DNA of 64,000 nt from Limenecus sp048360435 (GCA_048360435.1 DBGCOP010000003.1:15926-79925); one strand, 5' to 3'. Shown: positions 45,283 to 54,934, counted from the stretch's first letter. A program made the numbers and translations. Notes: generated by a model from the letters alone, not told the origin.

Positions 45283-46339
45283 TAAATTTTTCCTCATAAT
45301 CTTTTATTTGAGACATAGTCAAATCATACATATCAATTTTATTATAAAAACTTTTGTACCAGTGAACGGTTTGTTTAATCGCTTCATCTGCATTATAAAT
45401 CGGTACCCAGCCAAGTAATTTTCTAGCTTTTTCTATATTCAACATTAAAAGACCCGCTTCATGAAGATTATCTTTTTTATAGACTCTAACTTCGCCTTTA
45501 CCCCAACAATCAATGATTTTTTTTACTATATCTTCAACGGTTAATGCACTGCATTCTTCCGGTCCGAAGTTAAATCCCTGAGCATATTCATATCCTTGTT
45601 TATACAATTTGGCCCCCAGTGTTAAATAGCCTGATAAAGGCTCCAAAACATGCTGCCATGGTCTTATTGCTTCAGGGTGACGAATTTGAATCTCCATATC
45701 AAGATTTATAAATCTTGCACAATCAGGAACAAGCCTGTCACATGCCCAATCACCTCCGCCTATAACATTTCCGGCTCTTGCTGTTGCCATAGGGAAAGCA
45801 CCCTCTTGATTCGGGTTTAAAAAGCATCTTCTATAAGAAGAAGACATAATCTCAACACAGCCTTTTGATGAGGAATACATATCATATCCGCCCATAGGCT
45901 CATCCTCTTTATACCCTCTTGCTCTTTCCATATTCTCATAGCACTTATCAGTTGTTACATTAACAAAAGCTTTCACACTTGAACATTTTCTGGCAGCTTC
46001 AAGCACATTTAATGTACCAATAACATTTGTCTCATAAGTCATAACAGGTTCTTCGTAAGAATATCTGACAAGAGGTTGTGCAGCAAGGTGAAAGACAAAT
46101 TCAGGTTTAAAATCTTGAAATGTTTTCTCAAGCAGATTTCTATCTAGTATATTACCAACAACACTATTAATCCTTTTTTCAATATTCAAACTGTTAAACA
46201 TTGAAGGAATTGTTTCAGGATGCAAAGCATATCCCAAAACTTCTGCCCCGAGAGACTGAAGCCAAAGAGATAACCAGCTGCCCTTAAAGCCTGTATGTCC
46301 TGTAATTAAAACTCTTTTATTTTTATAGATATCAAACAT
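45254..46339 (-). CDS. rfbG: CDP-glucose 4,6-dehydratase
   Basis: The 361-residue extended SDR has TGHTGFKGSWLSLWLQSLGA (NAD), FHLAAQPLVRYSYEEP, the catalytic YSSSK in DMYSSSKGCVEIM and RAGNVIGGGDWACDRLVPD, all characteristic of RfbG. It turns CDP-glucose into CDP-4-keto-6-deoxyglucose. It starts within the rfbF stop (TAATG) and precedes rfbH, the common order rfbF-G-H. Confidence 0.96.
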   Translation of the reverse strand: MFDIYKNKRVLITGHTGFKGSWLSLWLQSLGAEVLGYALHPETIPSMFNSLNIEKRINSVVGNILDRNLLEKTFQDFKPEFVFHLAAQPLVRYSYEEPVMTYETNVIGTLNVLEAARKCSSVKAFVNVTTDKCYENMERARGYKEDEPMGGYDMYSSSKGCVEIMSSSYRRCFLNPNQEGAFPMATARAGNVIGGGDWACDRLVPDCARFINLDMEIQIRHPEAIRPWQHVLEPLSGYLTLGAKLYKQGYEYAQGFNFGPEECSALTVEDIVKKIIDCWGKGEVRVYKKDNLHEAGLLMLNIEKARKLLGWVPIYNADEAIKQTVHWYKSFYNKIDMYDLTMSQIKDYEEKFNGKAASKSC

Positions 46340-47124
46340 TATTCTCTACCCAGCCATTTAGCCCATGGTGCCATATCTGACTGCCAGAGTTTTGTCAGTT
46401 CATTTTTATCTCTCAATGTATCCATAGGCTGCCAGAAACCCCTATGCTTGTATGCATTAAGTTGATGATTTTTGGATAAATTTTCCAGTGGAGCACGCTC
46501 AAAAATTACATCATCAGAATCCTCTATATAATCAAAAATTTCAGGCTCACAAACAAAAAATCCACCATTAATCCAGGATTCTTCACCTTTTGGTTTTTCC
46601 ATAAAAGAAGTAATAAGATTGTCTTCTTTTATAACAAGAGCCCCAAAACGTCCTGAAAGCTGAACCGCTGTCATTGTAGCAATTTTCCCTGAAGATTCAT
46701 GAGATTTCAAAAGAGCATCTATATCCACATCAGAAACACCGTCACCGTAAGTGAGCATAAAGCGTTCTTTTCCAATATAGTCCTGAGCTTTTTTAATTCT
46801 TCCACCTGTCATTGTATCTTGACCAGTGTACAAAATAGTAACCTTCCAGGGTTCATTTCTGGTTTTATGAATTTCTACACTGTTATTAGCCATATCAACA
46901 GTAATATCGGAATACCTATTGTAATAGTTTATAAAATATTCTTTTATGAGATGTGATTTATAACCTGTCAAGATTACAAAATCATTAAAACCATAGAAAG
47001 AATAAATTTTCATAATATGCCAGAGTATGGGTTTTCCGCCTATTTCAACCATTGGTTTGGGTTTCAACTCGGTTTCTTCACTCAACCTGGTACCGAGGCC
47101 GCCCGCCAGAATTACAACTTTCAT
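46339..47124 (-). CDS. rfbF: glucose-1-phosphate cytidylyltransferase
   Basis: From ATG 47124 (GGAG upstream) this is a 261-residue nucleotidyltransferase with LAGGLGTRLSEETELKPKPM (CTP loop), GYKSHLIKEYF, YGDGVSDVDIDALL (metal Asp) and SWINGGFFVCEPEIFDYI. These are the RfbF/DdhA hallmarks. It makes CDP-glucose and is the first gene of the nine-gene operon, with the promoter presumably in the 240-base gap up to the divergent coiled-coil gene. Confidence 0.96.
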   Translation of the reverse strand: MKVVILAGGLGTRLSEETELKPKPMVEIGGKPILWHIMKIYSFYGFNDFVILTGYKSHLIKEYFINYYNRYSDITVDMANNSVEIHKTRNEPWKVTILYTGQDTMTGGRIKKAQDYIGKERFMLTYGDGVSDVDIDALLKSHESSGKIATMTAVQLSGRFGALVIKEDNLITSFMEKPKGEESWINGGFFVCEPEIFDYIEDSDDVIFERAPLENLSKNHQLNAYKHRGFWQPMDTLRDKNELTKLWQSDMAPWAKWLGRE

Positions 47125-47364
47125 ATTTTTCTCCATTTATTAAATTATAGTTTAAAATCAGCTTTTGTTAAACATGTCACAAGCTATTTACAATTATTTA
47201 CATTTAGGGAATCTTGATAATATTGGGTTTTCAGAGTATTTTTGTAAAAAAAGAAATATTTTTTTGAGTTTTTATAAAAATACACGCAATTTTTTTTCTT
47301 TAGGAACATTTCTTTTTGTACCATTATTAAAATATCATCAACTTAGAATAGGAGTAAGGAATAA

Positions 47365-49812
47365 ATGGACATTAGTAACATCAAATTAAATGGCATCCAC
47401 AGAAAGTCAGAAAAACAAAACAAAACAGAAAAACAATCTTCACCGATTGAAAACAAAGACTTAACACCACAAGAAAAAAGTACACTGGCAAAAATCAGAG
47501 CAAACGCCTTGGCATCATATTTGGCTGCTGCTATGGCAATCGGCGGCACATCTGCAACAATGACAAGCTGTGTTGACCAAACAGTCGATCTTGATATGAA
47601 TACAGATGAATTCAAACAAATGATGCAGCAAATGATTCAGTTACAACAAGAAATGTTGAAATTGATGCAGGAAAACAACTCTGACAACAAAGAACAAATC
47701 GAACAAAACAAACAAATTCTTGCTATTTTGCAAGATATTATGAGTGGTGTTACTAATATCAAGGATGGTATTTACAGCATAAAAGCATTAATTGAATCAT
47801 CTAACAAATTTGATGTTGAATTTTTAAATAAAATTAATGAAATCATTGCAAACCAAAAAGATTCAAACATAGCTCTTCAAGAAATCCTTGAATTAAACAG
47901 ACAACAAGCACTTTCATTACAAAACATTGAAGAATTAATCAAAACAGTTGGAGAAAGTGACAAAGAACTGGCAGAAATCTTACAAAACTTCTACAATGAC
48001 TTCAAAGAAAGTGATAAAACACATACAGAAAACGAAAATACTCACTCTAATTTAATGAAAGAAATTCTTGCTGCATTAAAAGAATCTAATTCAATCGGCG
48101 CAAGCACATTAGCAGAAATTCAACAATTCCATGCTGACTATCTTGCAGGAAGAATTACAGAAGCTGAAATGTGGGAAAAAATTACATCATTATTAGAAAG
48201 CATCGACTCTAAACTTGATGGATTGCTCGAAGCAGTAAAAGGTCTCGAAGAAAGCCTTGGCAATCTTGTTAACGGCAATGGTGAAAAGATTGTAGACATC
48301 TTAAACAAATTACTTGAACAATTCCACGATCACTCAATCACTTCAAATGCTTTAGCTTCTGAAATCTTAGAAGAATTGAAAAATTCAAACATCAATGATC
48401 AAAAAACTCAAGAAAAATTAGACAAAATCTATGAAGAACTCAAAAACGGAAACATCTCTGCTTCCGAAGCACTTTCAAAAATCACAGAAATCTTGAACCA
48501 AATCAAAGAAAACACTGATGCAATCAAAGATGCGGTTCTTAAAATTTCTGCCGATATCGTAAAATACGGTGACGCTATTACAAGCAAACAAGATCAACAA
48601 CTCGATATCATGGGAGATATGAACAACAACCTCTCTAATATCGGCTCTGATATCAAAGAATTAATTGAACTTCAAAAAGAAAACAACAAAAACCTTGTAA
48701 ATATCGCTAACAGCATCGATGAAATGAATGTTAAACTCGATCAAATCCAAGAAAATCAAGGTAACCAATTGACAATTGACCAGATTAAAGAACTTGCAGG
48801 TCCTGCTTTCGAACAATTAATGAAAATTCTTGGAGACATCCACGGTGACCAGATTACAATTGATGAGCTTCATGAAGCATTAGACAAATACAAAACAGAC
48901 TTAACAAAAACAAACTCATTAATTGAAACATTAACAACAGTAGTTCAAAATCTGAACCTTGGCTCAGGAATGTCCGAACAGTTAAAAGAAGTTGTTCAAA
49001 AACTTGAAGACTTGAAAAACATTCAATCAACAGGCAACGCTAACATCATTGCAGACCTTGAAGCACTCAGAGATCAAGTTGCCGGTGTTAAAGGTATTCT
49101 CGATTCATTACTGAAAACAGCAAATGATATCAAAGGAAATCAAGATACATTCATGGCCAGTGCTAAAACATTCGGAACAAAATTATTCGAAGAATTGGCA
49201 AAAATCCAAAATAATATGGTTGACAAAGATGCATTCAACGTATATGCAGAAAGCTACAAAGAAGCTCTCGTACAAGCTGAACAAACACGCCAAGAACAAA
49301 AAGTTATCTTGCAAACAATCCTCGAAAATATGGGTAAAGCAGACAGCGGCGTAGATGTAGATGATCTTATTGCAAAATTGCCTAACTACACAGATATCTT
49401 GAATGAAATCAGCGAAAAAATCGGTAAAGTTATTACAAGTTCAGACTTAGAAAACTTCTTCGTAAAAACTCAACCGGATTTGACAAAAACAAACAACTTG
49501 ATTGAAACATTGACAACAGTAGTTCAAAATCTGAATATCTCAGGTGGTGGTTCATCAGGAACAAACAACCAAGCTATTGAAGCTATCAAAACAACTGTTA
49601 ACCAAATCTTGACAGCTATCAATAACGGTCAGATTGCATCTGAAAAACAAATCCAGGCACTGCTAGATGCATTAGCAAAAATCGAAGACAATACAAAACC
49701 GTCAACAGATACAACAACAAGATCAGCCAGATTTGCAGATGCAGGTGTAACAGCAAAAGGACAAACTTATATGCACCCGGGCTGGATATATGCTCACTCT
49801 TATCAAGCATAA
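47365..49812 (+). CDS. large coiled-coil protein with hydrophobic segment and internal repeats
   Basis: This 815-residue protein belongs to no family I can name. The ATG follows AGGAGTAAGGA. Residues 1-48 are polar and charged. A small hydrophobic segment at ~48-68 (ASYLAAAMAIGGTSATMTS) is followed by Cys69, like a lipobox set unusually far from the N-terminus. Residues ~75-780 are almost entirely helical heptad sequence, rich in Gln, Asn, Glu, Lys, Ile and Leu. A 20-residue unit starting DLTKTN and ending VVQNLN occurs twice. A short tail ends in YMHPGWIYAHSYQA. An elongated surface or envelope-spanning fibre is plausible, but no function is known. Confidence 0.65.
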   Translation: MDISNIKLNGIHRKSEKQNKTEKQSSPIENKDLTPQEKSTLAKIRANALASYLAAAMAIGGTSATMTSCVDQTVDLDMNTDEFKQMMQQMIQLQQEMLKLMQENNSDNKEQIEQNKQILAILQDIMSGVTNIKDGIYSIKALIESSNKFDVEFLNKINEIIANQKDSNIALQEILELNRQQALSLQNIEELIKTVGESDKELAEILQNFYNDFKESDKTHTENENTHSNLMKEILAALKESNSIGASTLAEIQQFHADYLAGRITEAEMWEKITSLLESIDSKLDGLLEAVKGLEESLGNLVNGNGEKIVDILNKLLEQFHDHSITSNALASEILEELKNSNINDQKTQEKLDKIYEELKNGNISASEALSKITEILNQIKENTDAIKDAVLKISADIVKYGDAITSKQDQQLDIMGDMNNNLSNIGSDIKELIELQKENNKNLVNIANSIDEMNVKLDQIQENQGNQLTIDQIKELAGPAFEQLMKILGDIHGDQITIDELHEALDKYKTDLTKTNSLIETLTTVVQNLNLGSGMSEQLKEVVQKLEDLKNIQSTGNANIIADLEALRDQVAGVKGILDSLLKTANDIKGNQDTFMASAKTFGTKLFEELAKIQNNMVDKDAFNVYAESYKEALVQAEQTRQEQKVILQTILENMGKADSGVDVDDLIAKLPNYTDILNEISEKIGKVITSSDLENFFVKTQPDLTKTNNLIETLTTVVQNLNISGGGSSGTNNQAIEAIKTTVNQILTAINNGQIASEKQIQALLDALAKIEDNTKPSTDTTTRSARFADAGVTAKGQTYMHPGWIYAHSYQA

Positions 49813-49827
49813 GAAATAGTAATAACA

Positions 49828-49861
49828 AAAAATCCTTCGGAGAATTCGCCGAAGGATTTTT
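49828..49861. terminator. strong terminator after the coiled-coil gene
   Basis: A 13-bp perfect stem AAAAATCCTTCGG (49828-49840) / CCGAAGGATTTTT (49849-49861), eight-base loop, then TCTATTTTT on the plus strand. The A-run on the other side allows it to serve the convergent minus-strand gene as well. Confidence 0.93.
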
Positions 49862-49875
49862 CTATTTTTAATTGA

Positions 49876-51531
49876 TTATTTAGTTAATTCGTATTTTCCA
49901 GAAGAAACAAGTTCTTTTACTTTTTGGTCTCTTGTATTTTTATCAAGTCCGCTTACTGAATCACCACAAGATGTTTCATAACCATATGTTGTTTCTTTGT
50001 CTTGTTTAGTGAATGGGTTAGAAGCTTGATTGTAAACATAAGTTCTAGCTTTTCCACTAACAACACCGGCTTGTACTTTACCGTCTTGTTTATATTCATA
50101 AGTGTTGCCATTAACTGTGATTTCAGAAGGAATACAGAGCTCTTCACCAACTTTCGGGAAGAATGCATCTCTGGATGATTTTACACCGGCAGGTAATGTA
50201 CCGTTCTTTTTCATATCTTCAAAAGCTGCATCTTTCAAGAATCTGATTAAAGCTTTTCTGTCTTCATTTGTTTTAGGTGCATATTTGCCTCTTACAAGTG
50301 CATCCCAGTTGTCACCTTTCTTAACTGTGTAGCAATCTGTTGCTAAAGGAACTTCAACATCGTGAGTTTCATCAGTTTCTGTAATTTGACATTTTTCAGG
50401 TGTTTCTTCTTTAATTGGTTCTTCTTTAATCGGTTCTTCTTTTGGTTTTTTAACCAGTTCTCCGTGTAAAGCAACTGCTTCTTCGTAATTTAATACGCTT
50501 CCTTCGCCTGCTGCTCTTTGTAAATCAGATTCCATAGCTTTCTTATCTAACGTTTGTCCATCTTGACCAACATAGAACTTAGAAATCTTTTTCATTATAT
50601 CAGCACCTTTTTCAGTACCATAGTTGTCCATATATTCAGCATAATCATTATATGTTTTTACGTTTTCTGGAAGAACTTTTTCAGCAACTTTCTTTTCAAC
50701 TCTTGTAGCCTGAGTAATAGCAGATGCTGTTCCGCCAATTACCGCACCGGCTATTGCACCGAATGGACCAACTTTAACTGATTGAGAAATTGTTCCTGTG
50801 ATTGCACCCCCACTGGGATTAACAGTTTGAGTTATATTAACAAATCCGAGAGGAGCACCTGCTGCTGCACCTAAAGCAGCATCTCTTGCAACTTTTCCGC
50901 CATTAACAGCTTTTTCAACATTATAGCCCAATTCTTTTGCTATTTTCTTGCCTTCTTTTTTCGAGAATTCTGTTTCAGTTCCATTATATTTTTCAGAATT
51001 CAATTCAGCTTTGATAGCATCAGCTTCGCCAGGTTGTCTTTTCTTCCAAGAATAGCTTACTGTATTGTCAGAACCAACATTTCTTTCCATAATATCATAG
51101 AGCTCTTCATTTGTAAGACCTGCTGCGTCTATTTTCTTTTGAAGTTTTTTACCGAAATCAGGACCTTCTGTTTTGATTTTTTCAATTTTATTTTCAGTTG
51201 CCTGAGCTGCAAAAACTGTTGTTGAATCTTTCTTCTTGCCAAAAATTCTACCGAAAATATTTCCTTTGCCACTGTATTTTTTAGCTTCTTTGTACAATTC
51301 TTTGTCTATTTCGCCATTTTTGTACATTTCTTTTAAGTCATTTTTAACATCAGAGCGAACACCGCCTTTTTTAGTTGCATCTGATTCACCGGATAATCTT
51401 ATTGCCAATTCTTCAGCTTGAGCTTTTCTTTCAGCTGCCAATCTTTTTTCTTCAGCTTTTTTAGCTTCTTTAGCTTCTTTCTTTTGTGCTCTTGTTAATT
51501 TGATTGAATCTGTTGTTACTCCGTTTCCCAT
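49876..51531 (-). CDS. Lys/Glu-rich protein with glycine-zipper and LysM-like domains
   Basis: The 551-residue protein has no signal peptide. Residues ~8-60 are a highly charged helix (QKKEAKEAKKAEEKRLAAER). A polar region follows, then a Gly/Ala-rich zipper at ~215-275 (AALGAAAGAPLGF, VGPFGAIAGAVIGGTASA). EEPIKEEPIKEETPE is a short tandem linker. Residues ~405-470 resemble a LysM domain with an insert: YTVKKGDNWDALVRGKY and VGEELCIPSEI. It is convergent with the coiled-coil gene across a shared terminator. An envelope-associated role is guessed from LysM and zipper. Confidence 0.6.
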   Translation of the reverse strand: MGNGVTTDSIKLTRAQKKEAKEAKKAEEKRLAAERKAQAEELAIRLSGESDATKKGGVRSDVKNDLKEMYKNGEIDKELYKEAKKYSGKGNIFGRIFGKKKDSTTVFAAQATENKIEKIKTEGPDFGKKLQKKIDAAGLTNEELYDIMERNVGSDNTVSYSWKKRQPGEADAIKAELNSEKYNGTETEFSKKEGKKIAKELGYNVEKAVNGGKVARDAALGAAAGAPLGFVNITQTVNPSGGAITGTISQSVKVGPFGAIAGAVIGGTASAITQATRVEKKVAEKVLPENVKTYNDYAEYMDNYGTEKGADIMKKISKFYVGQDGQTLDKKAMESDLQRAAGEGSVLNYEEAVALHGELVKKPKEEPIKEEPIKEETPEKCQITETDETHDVEVPLATDCYTVKKGDNWDALVRGKYAPKTNEDRKALIRFLKDAAFEDMKKNGTLPAGVKSSRDAFFPKVGEELCIPSEITVNGNTYEYKQDGKVQAGVVSGKARTYVYNQASNPFTKQDKETTYGYETSCGDSVSGLDKNTRDQKVKELVSSGKYELTK

Positions 51532-51647
51532 GTTAAATATCCCTTTCTTTTCCTCAATAGTCTCTACAAAAAGTATTTAAAATATCCTATATTTAGATAA
51601 ACAATTTCTGTTTTCAAAAATTGCCAAAAAGAAAGAAAAAACATGAA

Positions 51648-51682
51648 AAAAACGAACATATTCTTTGAAAATGCCCGTTTTT
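51648..51682 (-). terminator. terminator of the autotransporter gene's far side
   Basis: On the minus strand AAAAACGGGCAT and ATGTTCGTTTTT pair, with two G-U wobbles that exist only in minus-strand RNA (A-C mismatches in the other). A T-run follows. This fixes the direction: it ends the minus-strand autotransporter transcript. Confidence 0.75.
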
Positions 51683-51715
51683 ATTGAATCCCTAAGTATT
51701 AAGTTTTGTTAAGTC

Positions 51716-54700
51716 TTAATTACCAAGTGCCCAGCGGAAGCCCATCGTCAAAGCAATACCGTTACGACCACCGTTTCTTAACATAGCTTGTCCAAAGCCT
51801 GTAAACCTATCACCATAACGTTTTTGAAGACCTACACCATATTCAATATATGGTTTAACAGACAATTGAGCAAGAGGAACTTCATTTGCATAGAATTTAG
51901 TTTTATCCATTATGTTCCAAGTCATATTAACACCAAGGTATGGCTGCCAACCGTTTTTAAGATTACCAATTAATCTCAAACCGGGAATGATTTCAATAGC
52001 ATTCAAAGGATCCTGAGTAACTTTTACACCGGCAGCATTTGTATAATCAAACACATTAACAAATGTATAAGACATCATATAGCTTGGCTGAATAATAAAT
52101 TTATTATTGAAAAGTCCCCAGTTATATCCTGATTTCCAGGCTGCACCTGTCATTAAAATCGGGAATTGATCATTACCGAATGCATGATGTGACTCAGCAG
52201 CACTTGCACCAACGTTTGCAGTAACACCAGTCCAGAAGTTACCTTTATATGCAGTAGCAACTCCACCGAATGTACCACCATTTTGCCAAATGCTTACACC
52301 GTTATAAGCCTGGTGAGAACCATGATATGCACCAAAGAATGAGAAGTTTCCGTCCCAACCGTGCCCTAATTCTACAATGTCACTTTCACCGCCGATTAAA
52401 GTACCGTATGATACGTTAGAAACTCTCGGCCCTCCCTTCAAAGGAACATTTTCAAAGTTCGTGAAAGGTCTTACATAAAAGCCGTCTCTTTCTTCAGGAA
52501 TTACATTTGGAGCATAAACACCTGTATGATATCCTGCATTGGCATATTTATTTCTCATTTTCCAAGCCATACGCTGCTCAGGTGTCATCAATGTAACAAA
52601 ATCCATATTAGCAAATGACTGTCTATAAAGGTTATCCTGTATCAAGAAGGCAGCCTGCGCAGCAACAGGACCAGCAATAATAGAATCAGAGTTGCCTATT
52701 TTATCAAAAACAAAATATTCTCCATTATCAGGAGCACCACCGCCTCCGGAAACAGGATTGTTAATTGTTTCTTGAGTAACTTTATATTTATTTATAGGTG
52801 CTTCAACAATTCCTGCACCTTTATTTGTAACATGACCAATCAACTCAGGAGCATCAGTGAACAGAATTCTTGCACTGTCACCTTGAGCTTCTGTAACTGA
52901 CTTCATTTGAGATACATTCAATGTATATTTGTTATCAACATCACCATTAGTAATTGAACCAAAGTTGTCTTTTAAGATACTATCCATTTTTTGATTTTTC
53001 AAATCAACATCAAGCATTATATTTGTATCACCTTTAAGGTTCAATTCTTGAGCTCTAAGCTGATAAGACCCAAACTCATTATTCAACAGATTCAAAGTAC
53101 CGCCATAGAGGTTCAGTTTGTTTGATGCATCAAGGTTTCTGTCATGAGCAAATGCCAGCTGACCATCATAAAGAGATATTGTTGTATTCTCTATCTTCGC
53201 ATCACCATTTACACTGACTTTACCTGTATAAGTAGAACCATCAGATCCTGCTTTGTTTATAACGACTTCAGAATTATCACTAGTAGAACCGCTTACAGTA
53301 GAATTGATATTTATTGTTTTGTTTGCAGAAGCAAGGAAGTTACCTGTTGCTTTCTGATCCGAATTCGTACCTGTGCCATTCAAATAAATAGTATCCATAC
53401 CATTCGCAAGGCTGTTTGCATCACCAATATATACATCTTTGTTTTTAGCAATTATTGTTGTATTTGAACCTGATCCAGAATAAATAGCACCGCCAGAATA
53501 CGCATCATCAGCTTTATTTCCAATAAAATTGCTATCCGTAAATGTAGCATCATTCAAATTATAAATAGCACCACCAGTACTGGCAACGTTGTTTACAAAG
53601 TCAGTATTAGTAACATTTAAAACACCTTTTGATTGCTGAGCAGTAACTGATTCATTATAAATAGCACCGCCCAAAACAGTTTTTTGTCCAGCAACATTTT
53701 CGTTTTGTCCGTTACCGTTAAATACAGCATTTGTGATATTTGCTTCACCATAGTTTGTAATAGCACCACCGCGTCCGGCAATGTTATTATTAAATTGAAC
53801 TTTATTATTTTCTGTTCCGGTAATATTTAAAACAGGATCTGTATATTCATCACCGGCTGTTGAACGATAGTTATTAAGTATTGCTCCTCCGGACTGCGTA
53901 ATACGGTTGCCGGCAGAATCATACCCGTTGTTATTAAAAGTTGTACCCTGATTGATATTCAAAACATTTGTGTAAGCAACATCGTCTTGAACAACATTAC
54001 CAGAATTAAAAATAGCACCACCTGCTGTTACAGCATAGTTATTGCTGAAATCAGTATTTTCAATAGTTAAAACTGCATTTTGAGGATTTACACCGGACAC
54101 ACTTAATCCGTTGATGATAGCACCGCCGCTTCTTTGGGAAGTGTTTCCTGAAAAAGAGGATGTAGATATATCCATTGTATGACGGTTAACAATTGCACCA
54201 CCATCACCTGCTATTGTATGGTTATTTGTAAATGATGTTGATTGGATATCAACTTTTCCCGTATAATTAGCAACTGCCCCACCGTAGTTGTTAGCATTGT
54301 TGTTTGTAAAAACCGAATTAGATATTACAAGAGATGCTGCATCGCCAACAGCTGAACTGTTATTATATATAGCACCGCCATATCCTTCAGAACCGCCAGA
54401 ACCATTTGCTGTATTGCCTGTAAAAGCTGTATTATCAAGTTTTACAATACCGCCGTTTGTATTAGAAATAGCACCACCGCTTCCTCTTGTTGTATTATTG
54501 CTGAATGTTGATTTATTATCAGTTGAACCGTTAACAGTCAGAGTGGCATTATCATTTTGGATAGCAGCTCCGTTACCAACAATATTTCCGCCTGTGAAAT
54601 TTGTATTGTTTACAGTAGTTTGAGCATTCGGCTGGTTATTAATAATAAAGCTCGGAGTTGTTTCTGGGTTATCTGTATTACCTGCTGTTATTGTATGATT

Positions 54701-54934
54701 ATTACCGTTAATAACAAATCCTCCGGGAACAGGCGGTGCACCTAGGTTCAAGGCATTTCCGTCAGTTGTCAGATCATTTTGGATCTGCATATTGCCTGCT
54801 GTATCAGCACTTCCTGCCTGCTGAGTAAATTGTTCCCACGTTTGCTCCGCAAAAGAAATATTTGCGCTAAACAATAATGCAGCAAGAGACAGAACTGCAT
54901 ATTTTTTAATTACTTTAATTTTAGTTTTTCTCAT
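51716..54934 (-). CDS. autotransporter with Chlamydia Pmp-like GGAI/FxxN repeats
   Basis: I take ATG 54934 (MRKTKIKVIKKYAVLSLAA), after an upstream in-frame TTG with weaker context, giving 1072 residues. The signal peptide ends near ISFAEQ. Residues ~80-480 contain at least 11 GGAI/GGAV motifs (for example GYGGAIYNNSS, GDGGAIVNRHT, RSGGAIINGLS) interspersed with FxxN motifs (FTNNN, FSGNT, FIGNK), the two marks of polymorphic membrane proteins, forming a right-handed beta-helix. A middle passenger region follows. The last ~280 residues are an autotransporter beta-barrel with alternating aromatic strands ending RNGIALTMGFRWALGN. It is an outer-membrane, surface-exposed probable adhesin. Confidence 0.88.
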   Translation of the reverse strand: MRKTKIKVIKKYAVLSLAALLFSANISFAEQTWEQFTQQAGSADTAGNMQIQNDLTTDGNALNLGAPPVPGGFVINGNNHTITAGNTDNPETTPSFIINNQPNAQTTVNNTNFTGGNIVGNGAAIQNDNATLTVNGSTDNKSTFSNNTTRGSGGAISNTNGGIVKLDNTAFTGNTANGSGGSEGYGGAIYNNSSAVGDAASLVISNSVFTNNNANNYGGAVANYTGKVDIQSTSFTNNHTIAGDGGAIVNRHTMDISTSSFSGNTSQRSGGAIINGLSVSGVNPQNAVLTIENTDFSNNYAVTAGGAIFNSGNVVQDDVAYTNVLNINQGTTFNNNGYDSAGNRITQSGGAILNNYRSTAGDEYTDPVLNITGTENNKVQFNNNIAGRGGAITNYGEANITNAVFNGNGQNENVAGQKTVLGGAIYNESVTAQQSKGVLNVTNTDFVNNVASTGGAIYNLNDATFTDSNFIGNKADDAYSGGAIYSGSGSNTTIIAKNKDVYIGDANSLANGMDTIYLNGTGTNSDQKATGNFLASANKTININSTVSGSTSDNSEVVINKAGSDGSTYTGKVSVNGDAKIENTTISLYDGQLAFAHDRNLDASNKLNLYGGTLNLLNNEFGSYQLRAQELNLKGDTNIMLDVDLKNQKMDSILKDNFGSITNGDVDNKYTLNVSQMKSVTEAQGDSARILFTDAPELIGHVTNKGAGIVEAPINKYKVTQETINNPVSGGGGAPDNGEYFVFDKIGNSDSIIAGPVAAQAAFLIQDNLYRQSFANMDFVTLMTPEQRMAWKMRNKYANAGYHTGVYAPNVIPEERDGFYVRPFTNFENVPLKGGPRVSNVSYGTLIGGESDIVELGHGWDGNFSFFGAYHGSHQAYNGVSIWQNGGTFGGVATAYKGNFWTGVTANVGASAAESHHAFGNDQFPILMTGAAWKSGYNWGLFNNKFIIQPSYMMSYTFVNVFDYTNAAGVKVTQDPLNAIEIIPGLRLIGNLKNGWQPYLGVNMTWNIMDKTKFYANEVPLAQLSVKPYIEYGVGLQKRYGDRFTGFGQAMLRNGGRNGIALTMGFRWALGN

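Noticed and set aside
54288..54623. 111-residue plus-strand frame inside the autotransporter gene
   Set aside because: It is the antisense of the GGAI repeats, with no ribosome site.
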